From positions 54,126,001 through 54,190,000 of the forward strand of contig CM114271.1 in the NCBI GenBank assembly GCA_050084515.1: a DNA stretch of 64,000 nucleotides, written 5' to 3'. This DNA comes from Blasia pusilla. Taxonomy: Eukaryota > Marchantiophyta > Marchantiopsida > Blasiales. Below the pieces are notes generated by a model that was not told the DNA's origin, did no database searches, and was given only the letters and a program-made list of their open reading frames with translations. Below, one piece after another: positions 23,851 to 32,563 of this stretch (positions within the stretch are counted from its first letter, which is position 1; the number at the start of each line of letters is the position of its first letter). Both the position numbers and the translations under genes were made by a program.

Positions 23851-25670
23851 GTAGTCACGATGGAAACTCGGGAGCCAGATATAAGCCTTAAGTTGACATG
23901 ATGAGAGCGGCGCCGAATATATAAATTTCTCAGGAGTTATAGGAGCTGCTTTGCATTTAGCATGGAGGATTTGGGTACGCTGAAGGGACTGAGGATCCGC
24001 ATTGAGTTGTCGAGTGATACGCCGATCTTCCGACGATCCCATAGGTACAGTGATATGGAGAGGGCTCTGATTCAGAGTAGGAGCCAGGACTTGGTTGGAG
24101 TAGGACTAGTAAAGATGTCGCATAGGGAGAATGCATCTGCCACTATCATGCTCGCCAAGAAGGATGTGCATGGCAACTGGACGGATAGGTGGATGTGTGG
24201 GGATTATCGACCTATCAATCGGAAAACGAAGTCTGATAGGTATGCCATGCCCACCCCTGAGGAGATCTTTGATGCTATTGGTCATGCAAAGGTTTTCAGT
24301 TCATTGGATTTGCGAGCCGGTTACCACCAGTTGCCTATCAGATTGGAGGACAGGCAGGAGACGGCATTTTGGGGCATCGATCCTCACGGGAAGGATTGTT
24401 TGTACTTGTGGCTGTTCTTACCATTTGGGTTAACGAACACCCCAGCTGAGTTTCAGAGGATCATGGATAGGATCTTGGCTGGTCTGGATTTTTCTAGGTG
24501 TTATATTGATGACATCATAGTCTTTAGCGCCACGGTTGAGGAGCATGAGCGACATCTAGAGGAGGTGTTTCGACGATTGCAATTACATGGGCTGAAGCCA
24601 CATCCAGGCAAGTGCAAGTTCTTCTACGACTAGATTGAGTACTTGGGTCATACGATATACCTAGAGGGCCTTGGTGTTTAGTAGACAAAGGTAGAGGCTA
24701 TCTCACGCATTCCACGCCCTACAGATGTGAGCCGTGTTCGTGCATTCATGGGATTGGCGAACTTCTATCGGTGTACGTCAAGGGATTCAGTTTGATTGCG
24801 AAGCCGGTGACCTTGCTGACCAAGGTGGCTCACGAGTGGCACTGGGGGGATGAGCAGGAGCAAGCATTTCAATTGCTCAAGGACAGGTTGACGTCCGCGC
24901 CCATCTTGAGGAGACCGATCAAGGGGCGTCCTTTCCAGTTGCACACATGTTGGAGCATGTTGGGGCTTGGAGCGGTGCTCACCCAACATGATAATGAGGG
25001 TAGAAAGTTTGTGGTGGCTTACGCTAGCTGGTCAAAGAACGCTGCAGAGGAGAAGTACAACTCGTATGAGGGTGAGTGCTTGGCTGTAGTGTGGGCTGTC
25101 GCGCATTTCACGTGTTACTTATTCGACAACCCCTTTACCATCATCACTAATCATCAACCACTGAAGTGGTTGATGGAGTCCGACAAGCTTATAGGGAAGC
25201 TTGCGAGATGGGCTCTATTATTGCAAGAGTATGATTTTCAGGTGGTACATAGACCTGGGACGCTCAACCAGGATGCAGATGGGTTGAGTCGTAACCTATG
25301 CCCGAGTCAACGAGATGCAACTGGAGCTCGATGGCATGGAGAGAGTGATGAGGAGTCAGTGCCAGGATGGCAGGCGTCAGCCTACTTAGGCATGTTGGCT
25401 ATGGAGAGCCAGAGTGTGGAGACTTTGATGGCGAGGTCTAGTGGAGAGTCCTTCAATCCCGAGGCCAGTGAGGAGACGATAAATGGACGAGATATTCATG
25501 ATGATGGAGTAGTCTTGGAGTACCTTTGTACTCACAGCGTTGCGATCATTGTGGCTAGTAGAGAGCTGGATCGGATCCTACAATGGGCTAGACAGTTCCG
25601 TTGGAAGGGGGCACATGTTTTGAGGGTTTGGGAGGATGGCAGAGTACGCGTAGTTCCGCATCCTTCGTAG
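23850..25670 (+). pseudogene. Ty3/gypsy reverse transcriptase and RNase H
   Basis: RT leader AFSMEDLG, then FRRSHRYS, the fingers/palm region FSSLDLRAGYHQ near 24,296-24,330, LPFGLTNTPAEFQ, and the active site YIDDIIVFS near 24,502-24,528. The thumb/connection EYLGH and LANFYR follow. TAG at 24,631 and two adjacent TAGs near 24,680 interrupt it, and a one-base frameshift occurs near 24,770. RNase H follows with GLGAVL, YEGECLAVVWAV and HQPLKWLMESDK, but the first catalytic Asp (normally TDxS) reads TCWS and another (normally TDH) reads TNH, so RNase H should be inactive. The stretch past 25,300 (GARWHG..VPGWQAS, to 25,670) is spacer before the integrase. Confidence 0.93.
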
Positions 25671-26720
25671 AGAGCACGACTAGTGTAGCATGCCCATGAG
25701 GAGTTGGGTCACTTTGGGGTGAAGCAAACGTAGAGCTTGCTCCATATTCAGTATTGATGGCGAGGCATGCAGACTGACGTTCAACAGTTTGTTGCCAGGT
25801 GCATGGTGTGTGATCGGGTCCGAGCATTGTTCAATGCTCCGACTCCAGAGTTGCATCCATTACTGATCATGGGCTTAGGGTATAGATGGAGTTTGGATTT
25901 TGCAGGACCTTTGCCTTTGACGGAGTGTCACAATCGTTATGTGTTGGTGATGGTCGAGCACTTCTCGAAGTGGATCGAGTTGGTTGCATTGTCTGACAAA
26001 GCGAGTGAGGGAGTAGCTTATGCCTTCCTTGATAGAGTGCTGAGTCATTATGGCGCACCGACTGAGGTGTTGACAGACCACGGTACCGATTTTCGCGCTG
26101 AGTTCCAAGCCTTGTGTGATCAGGCGCTCATCGACCATCGCACGACTTCGCGAGATCATCCCGAGGCAGATGGATTAGTAGAGAGAGTTGTGCAGACCGT
26201 GAAGAGGGGTTTACCCAAGTATGGCTTGCAGAGAGGTCACCTAGGAGATTGGGACCTCCAATTGCCCTGGTTGGCGATGGGATACAGATTTAGAAGGCAC
26301 GCATCCTTAGCGTCTTTTTCACCGTACTTGCTACTTTATGGCCGAGAGCCAGATTTACCTGCGGCCATTTGTCGAGATGTTGGTGAGGTGCTGGACCTTG
26401 ATGACCCATATATATGGATGCGAGCATGTTCTCAAAGGGCTGAGTTGTTTCGGAGAGTGATGCCCATGGCGTTCGAGAACTTGGCGATTGCGCAGCATCG
26501 GGATACGTTGAGGTGTGCGACTATTTGGGGTGGTGGTTATTGACCAACTATCGGGGAGGTTTCATCAGGGAGATTATGTCTACTTGCAGCAGACGGCACC
26601 GACGATGTTGGATGAGACTATAGGCACTATCTTGAGAGTGCGTGACGTTTTGCCATCCGATGTTCTCTTGCTAGAGGGACGCGATGGTATGGTATGGAAG
26701 GACCATGTGCGTAATTGTGA
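25671..26720 (+). pseudogene. Ty3/gypsy integrase with frameshifted C-terminal tail
   Basis: A zinc-binding HHCC region (HAHEELGH ... CMVC, 25,690-25,815) contains four TAG/TGA stops in its first half. The catalytic core has Asp in SLDFAGPL (about 25,890), Asp in LTDHGTDF (about 26,074-26,097) and Glu in ADGLVERVVQT (about 26,166-26,198), the complete DDE triad of retroviral-type integrases. From FENLAIAQH (about 26,473) a frameshift near 26,530 moves the tail (FHQGDYVYLQQ, GRDGMVWKDHVRN) to another frame, which ends at a stop near 26,723. The tail matches the relic at 19.3 kb. Confidence 0.92.
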
Positions 26721-26800
26721 GTAATTATGCGCCATGTCACCTTCCTAACATTGATGGTACAGTAGATCTGAGCTTAGCAGTAGTTCCTGCAGGCTTGCGT

Positions 26801-26934
26801 TGTATGTTGTGTGGTTCTGCCCGTGGTGCGGCCACGATGCTAGTCTGTGATGGATGCTCGAGAGGTTGGCATATGGCATGTCTGACGCCACCTCTCACTA
26901 GGGTTCTTCGGGGATGATGGATGTGTCCCAGATG
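26801..26934 (+). pseudogene. PHD finger at the 3' end of the retroelement polyprotein
   Basis: The ligand pattern is complete: CMLC, then CDGC, then WHMAC, then CPRC, i.e. a C4-H-C3 PHD zinc finger, a module that normally reads histone H3 tails. It follows the integrase tail by about 90 bp, in another frame, exactly where chromoviruses carry a chromodomain. A TGA at 26,915-26,917 lies between the His/Cys pair and the last CxxC. The linker ANYAPCH..DLSLAVVPAG, seen as SNYAPCH here, leads into it without a start of its own, so it was part of the polyprotein. Confidence 0.85.
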
Positions 26935-27110
26935 TACATAGAGGAGATACTAGGCAGGTTTCGATTCCGATTTTTTCTGTGATATGGATGACATGAAGGC
27001 GACTAACGATGGGGCCACATGAGCACCCAACCTTCTTGCTCTTAGCGTCCGAGAGATGTATGTCATGGTAGGTAGGGATAGATGACTATCTGGAGTTAGA
27101 GGGACCTAAC

Positions 27111-27132
27111 CACCAACTAGGGGGGCGATTGG
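27111..27132 (+). other. Polypurine tract and LTR border
   Basis: ACTAGGGGGGCGAT precedes TGGAAATATTTTAG. The same border (AACTAGGGGGGCGATTG) occurs at 19,741-19,761 after the related relic. A purine run directly followed by TG is the usual 3' LTR junction. Confidence 0.7.
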
Positions 27133-27899
27133 AAATATTTTAGTACTTCTTGTCTCGTTGTTTGGATGCCATGAGTTAGCATGGGATCGTGCATGTTAGT
27201 GTGAGTGTTCGGTAACAGCGATGTATGTTGTGTAGCGATGTGTATGTGCACGACAACTATCACGTCTTTTAGAATAGATCGGTGAGATCTAGTAGAGCGC
27301 CTTCGTGAGTAGTGGAGGACACGCTCAGTAGGTTGAGGATAACCTTCGAGGCCACGGGAAACCTGAGAGAGTAGGTTTCTCCTTCGTTTCGGCTCATTTG
27401 GAGCCATATTGAAAAACTTACTATTTTAGGTAAGTACCATTTTGAGTATATGATCGACTTTATATTTTTGGTAAGTGACCCTTGACCTCCTACATCAGGT
27501 CAAGAGCCAAGGAGGTGACTTGGGAGAACAGGTTACCATGAAGAGAGCTTGGAAGAGGGGAGGGGTATACCTCAAGGAGAGAGAGTTTGAGAGCTCATTC
27601 TTTCTTTGTTGAACCTCTTGGCATAAGGCGGTGGAGCTATGGTCCCTTGCCTTGTGAGTGTAACCCAAGCCTCTCATTAGGAGAGTGGGTTTGGTTTGAC
27701 ATAAGAGAGAGTGCACACCTTTGAGAGCTATGGTGTGAGATGGTGTAGAGAGAGATTGGATCTTACTTTAATTGGAGATATTTTAGTACTTCTTGTCTCG
27801 TTGTTTGGATGCCATGAGTTAGCATGGGATCGTGCGTGTTTTGTGTGTGTGTTCGGTGACAACAATGTATGTTGTGTAGCGATGTATATGCGCACGACA
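27130..27899 (+). repeat. LTR-like repeat block, copy 2 (partly duplicated)
   Basis: 27,130-27,259 and 27,773-27,899 are copies of the same about 127-bp segment (TGGA[A/G]ATATTTTAGTACTT to GCACGACA), flanking a segment of about 510 bp that is homologous to 20,136-20,640. The arrangement is therefore B-A-B, while copies 1 and 3 show A-B. It is most likely the 3' LTR with an internal duplication or a tandem LTR junction. Confidence 0.75.
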
Positions 27900-28255
27900 C
27901 GCAGGAACTGAGAAATGAAGCCAAAACACAACTCGTGACGCTCCGGATTCGTCTGCAAGCCACTCACACTTGGAATTTCTTCTGGAAAACATTAGGTTGT
28001 CCGTTGCCTCGTTCTTCACTTGTGTTGTGATTTGTAGTATGCCTCCCTCTTCTTGTGTTGCAGTGGCAACAACATGGACGGATGCTTTCTTAGTTTGGAA
28101 GTCATCTTCCTGGCTTGTGAAGCCAATAGAAGTTGCGTGTTAGATGCACATCAGAGTCCCTGAAGATTTTAAGAAGAAGAAAGTAGACAAGTTTTGTCGA
28201 TACAAGCTGATAATATGGAATTTCAAACACCCTCGTTGTCTTGTATGGTGTCATG
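27900..28255. other. Unassigned spacer between LTR-like copies 2 and 3
   Basis: No coding similarity or repeat matched elsewhere in the window. Confidence 0.4.
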
Positions 28256-28881
28256 ACTGTTAGGATAGATCAGTGGGATCTAGCAAAGCGTCTGCATGAG
28301 TAGTGGAGGACAGGCCCATGAGGTTGAGGATGACCTGTTGAGGCCCCGGGAAATCTAAGAGAGCAGGTTTTCCCTTCGTTTCGGCTCATTTGGAGCCATA
28401 TAGAGAAACTTACTATTTTGGGTAAATTTCCATGTTAGGGATAGTTGACTTTCCACTTTGGGAAGTGGCCCTTGACCCGTTACAGCATGTCAAGAGCCAA
28501 GGAGGTGATCTCCGAGCATAGGTTACCGTTGAGAGGGCTTGGGAGAGGGAAGGGGTTATACCTCCAAGAGAGAGCGCTTGAGAGCTCATTCTCTCTTTGT
28601 TGAACCTCTTGGCATAAGGCGGGGGAGCTATGGTCCTTTGCCTTGTGAGTGTAACCCAAGCCTCTCATTAGGAGAGTGGGTTTGGTTTGACATGAGAGAG
28701 AGTGCACACCTTTGAGAGCTATGGTATGAGATAGTGTAGAGAGAGTTTGGATCTTACTTTAATTGGAGATATTTTGGCACTTCTCTCCTTTGTGTATGGA
28801 TGCCATGAGTTAGCATAAGATCGTATGTGTGTTCGATGATAGCGATGTTTGTTGTGTAGCGATGTGTATGTGCACGACAAT
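28256..28881 (+). repeat. LTR-like repeat block, copy 3
   Basis: Homologous along its length to 20,136-20,739, from GTTAGGATAGATCAGTGGG to GTGCACGACA, with scattered substitutions. No retroelement internal region flanks it, so it may be a solo LTR. Confidence 0.8.
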
Positions 28882-28925
28882 GGTGATGCCGATAACTGTT
28901 TGACCGTGTTATGATAAGGGCCCAT

Positions 28926-29091
28926 GGTAACCTATGCTCGAAGATCACCTCCTTGGATCTTGACATGTTGTAGCGGGTCAAGGGCCTCTTCCCAAAGTGG
29001 AAAGTCAACTATACTCAATATTGAAACTTACCCGAAATAGTAAGTTTCTCTATATGGCTCCAAATGAGCTGAAATGAAGGGAAAACCTGCC
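28926..29091 (-). repeat. Inverted fragment of the LTR-like block
   Basis: Reverse complement of the middle of the LTR block. It runs from GGTAACCTATGCTCG to TGGCTCCAAATGAGC and pairs with about 28,372-28,535. Together they form a long imperfect inverted repeat with about 390 bp between the arms. Confidence 0.85.
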
Positions 29092-29179
29092 ATGTCAAGT
29101 TACCCATGGCCTCAGTAGGTCATGCTTGACCTCCATAGGATTTCCTGCAGTATCTTCGAAGGCACTCTACTAGATCAAT

Positions 29180-29487
29180 GGTTGCACCAAAACGGACAAG
29201 TCCTTCCTTAGGTCGGACATGTCCAGACTTGTCCGTCCATGTCCAAGGACATGAGTTCCAAGAGGTGGGACCCACACTTTTAGTCCATGATAGAAGGCAA
29301 GGCAAGGATGAGTGGAGCAATGAGGGAGGAGGGAGTGGAGGTGGATGGAGGAAGTAAAGGGGGATTATGGAACACAAAGGTAAGTAAGGGGAATGAGAAA
29401 GAAGGGAAAGGTGGGGCCCATATAGACAAGTGCTTCCATAGGACGGACATAAGTCCACGGACACGGACTTTGTCCACATGGAACCTT
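29180..29487. mobile_element. MITE-like repeat, copy 2
   Basis: Second copy of the element at 21,989-22,290. Its ends are rich in GGAC/GTCC words (GGACAAGTCCTTCC at the left, GGACGGACATAAGTCC at the right). No coding capacity. Confidence 0.7.
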
Positions 29488-29518
29488 GACTAGATCTCAT
29501 CGATCAATCGTAACAGAC

Positions 29519-30410
29519 GTGACAAGGCCCTCCTCAGGTGTTGACACATGTCCTCTAAGAGCTCCTATGGTGTTGACACCTGTCACTTTGAGAGAGAGTT
29601 TAATTAAGGAGAGAAAATCAAGGAAATAAAATATTACGAGTTCATAGCATATGCACCAGCTAGTACCAAACATATAAACATACTGAAGCAAAATCAATTT
29701 TTGTGTAATTGTGGAAAAAATTTCACATCCAATGTGTATTCATCAAACATTAAAAAAGCTTTCCAATTTTCAAAAGCTTCTCTGATTGACCCATGCTAGT
29801 CTCGTGAGCAAAAAAAATGTTTTGATTTAGAAAACCTCAAAGGTAATGCGGCCATGAATAGTCCATGCATAATGATTACTAGTGTGTAGCTCGTGTTATT
29901 CACACAATCAATCATGATTGAAAAAATAGTAAGAAAGTTTTCTTGGTTTGAGTGTTTTCAAAAGATTTTCTTATTATCCCATGATTATGTATCAATCAAA
30001 AAGATGTTTGCAAATAAAGAAGGCATTCTTTCCATAAGAATATAAATTCACTTTCTGCATAATAATTACTAGTAAGATACCCATACTATGCGCCTAATCA
30101 GTCGCAAAATTAATTGCACAATTAAACATGACATGTAAAATTAATCCCTACTCTAAAATTTAGGATGATATTTAGCACATGGCAAGGGTCAAAGGTGTCA
30201 CCGGTTGCGAATAATGCTCTACTATTAGTGTAGACTAGTATGTTCCCCGTGCAATGCATGCGTGACAAATTTTCTCCTTAATTTAATTACCTTTAGATGA
30301 CACCCGTTAACAATAGAAGGACCTTAAGAGTACATGTGTCAACAATAGAGGGATCTTAGAAGACAGGAGTCAACACCTGAGGAGGGTTTCTTCTAACCCC
30401 ATCCTCTTTT
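29519..30410. mobile_element. Non-autonomous element with long terminal inverted repeats
   Basis: The left end (29,519-29,615: CCCTCCTCAGGTGTTGACAC, CTCTAAGAGCTCC, TTAATTAAGGAGAGAAAA) is the imperfect reverse complement of the right end (about 30,275-30,410: TTTTCTCCTTAATTTAATT, GGATCTTAGAAGACAGGAG, TCAACACCTGAGGAGGG). The right arm contains an extra unit of the TTGTTGACACATGT-like block. The AT-rich interior (about 650 bp) has no transposase. It is consistent with a MITE or foldback-type DNA transposon. Confidence 0.7.
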
Positions 30411-30548
30411 CTTATATCGATTAAATGTCCTTTGGCAAAACACAAGGCCTTACTCTGAGTTGCTAAGCGTATATCCTCCTTATACAAAGTCCCATTTTGT
30501 ATCTTGATTTTTGGACTTAAAATCTGCTATCCATTGCTTCTAAGGGCT

Positions 30549-30618
30549 GCATCCTATGGACAACGACACGGGTCGCGGTGATTGCATCCTATGGACAATG
30601 ACACGGGTCGTGGTGACT
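30549..30618. repeat. 35-bp direct tandem duplication
   Basis: GCATCCTATGGACAACGACA... is repeated once with two substitutions (30,549-30,583 and 30,584-30,618). Confidence 0.9.
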
Positions 30619-31725
30619 CATTTTCTTAAACAGATAATCGAGTAACTCATTGGCCATTGGACAATATGACAAAATTCATCATTTATTCTGATTTTCCACT
30701 TCAAAGGGTCATGCCACACTGTGCCCATGCTCTTCAACCCCAAAAATTATGGCATGGCAGCAAATCATGGAATCAAGCCATTGAATTGCAAATTTGAACA
30801 ATTATTACCAATAGATCACATTCATGGAAGTGCAAATTCGAACTATTGCCTCATAGATGCTGCATGTCCTAAAGAATAAGGTCTTGTAATGTTATCTAGC
30901 CCATTACTCAATGGGCAAGATATTTTCTTGAAACAATTTGGAGAATGCACTAGTCCCAATGGAGGACCTTCTCCAACATTTCAAGAGACATACTAAAGAA
31001 GATGTAAGATATTGTGGCAGAGAATTGCTTGGATTGAACATTTTTTTCATAGTGTTGAAAGAGGAAAACACAGCCTCCATCTTGAAATGAGGCCTCTACT
31101 TTCTACTTACAAATCATTAGCCCAAATTTACATCCTAGTGGATCTCTCTTTTTGTCCCTAAATGTGCTCACGTCAATATCATTTGGTATTCACCTACCCA
31201 CATATCCCATGCAAATGTCCATAATGTGAAACGATGTCTACCGAAGCTTCAAATCTTCCTTTCATTTTATTATTATAAGAGGATTGCAACATCTTAAATA
31301 CCAAAAACAGTTCCCAAATTGGTTAAAGAATAGGTGTATATGCCACAAGGGGTTCCATTTACAATGCATATATTGCTGGCAATTTGATGTATGAAATCAT
31401 CCCCTATAAATGGGCATACAACAATCTTGCATGCTTTCATTACTTGTGACAACCCTCAATGTTGACAAAATAGAAGTAATATCTCATGGAAACTGCATTA
31501 CACTCATGTTGAAGTGTGACTTCCAACATACTTACGCTTTCCAGTCTTGGTGGGGTGGAAGTCTCTCGCGCACGAGTCTATTGCACCCCCTTCCCCAAAA
31601 GCAAGCCGGAGGCAGGACCTATTTACTGCCACTTCACAATGTGTTGATCTCCACTAATTCCAGTGGGAGCTTAACAAACACACATCACCTAAGCAACATG
31701 AGATACTATCTCTCTTTCTCCAGTT

Positions 31726-31785
31726 AGGCGGTCTATGGTTGCAAGGCTACTACATTCACTTCTTAATGAGTTGAATCTCTCCATT
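31726..31785 (+). repeat. LINE 3'-tail sequence, isolated copy
   Basis: GGTCTATGGTTGCAAGGCTAC...CTTCTTAATGAGTTG matches the tail module found three times in 35.1-36.8 kb and once at 62.7 kb. It is a short, probably 5'-truncated insertion. Confidence 0.65.
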
Positions 31786-32563
31786 TTGGGAGCCACATCC
31801 ATCCAAGTAAAGGGTGTTAGCGGTAGCAATAGCAATCGGTGACAGCGGTAGCAGTCTTGGTACTTTTGATCCAGATGGTACCGACGCAGCAAAAGGATAT
31901 TTTTCATACCATATGCTCCACCAGCATCAGGAATCCATCAAGGATACCCCCACAAACTTCACCTGACATTCTCCAGTGCTACCCACCCACCTCCCCATCC
32001 ATTTGATTGGTGTGGAACTCACTGTTTGCCATTCTGCCGCAGAGAATTCTGCGAATAGAGCCTTCCTGATTTTGTATCAGACATACCCTTATCTTAGAAA
32101 GACAACCAAGTTTGAAAATAAACACATGTCTTTGGTGATATGATACCATCATCACTGCAGTCATGTAGTACCTACAAACACATCAAGAAGGGTTCGTAAG
32201 AAAACCCACACATTCTTCCACCTAATCTTCATTCTGACTGATGAGTAAAATATGGAGGACAAGCCAAAAAAATGGAAAACAAACTCTCAAGTTGTGTCCT
32301 TAGTGTAGCACAATCACACTTGAGATGTCACAGTACTTTGTCAAGGTGCCTCCTTACTTGCAGCTCAATTAACTGAACAGGTCATGACGCCTGACCAACA
32401 GGATGATCAAAATGGTTGTCTGGAGGAATTGAATAGCAACTAGTGGAAGTGAAAATGAGCTGCAAGCAGTCCAAAACACACAGCTTCATGCATGAGATGC
32501 TGGGAACCCTGGCAACAAGGACAGATCATTGACAGGTCGTGGACATCAAGAGTGAGAGTATAC

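Larger units (their letters stand above)
22640..27900 (+). mobile_element. Ty3/gypsy LTR retrotransposon carrying a DNA methyltransferase and a PHD finger (decayed)
   Basis: Order on the + strand: C5-cytosine methyltransferase (22,667-23,533), a linker, reverse transcriptase (about 23,850-24,770), RNase H (about 24,780-25,310), zinc-binding region plus DDE integrase (25,671-26,540), an integrase tail (to about 26,720), a PHD finger (26,801-26,934), then a polypurine tract (about 27,117-27,126) and an LTR-like block starting TG at 27,130. RT before integrase defines Ty3/gypsy. Coding moves through all three frames (methyltransferase frame 2, RT frame 1, RNase H/integrase frame 0, tail frames 1 and 2) and has many stops, so the copy is dead. 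No gag, protease, primer binding site or convincing 5' LTR directly upstream was found. Confidence 0.92.
30411..32430. other. Intergenic or 3' flank of the RPC6 gene
   Basis: Contains a 35-bp tandem duplication (30,549-30,618) and a copy of the LINE 3'-tail sequence (31,726-31,785). I could not identify the last exon of the RPC6 gene here, although it must lie below 32,564 on the minus strand. Confidence 0.4.
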
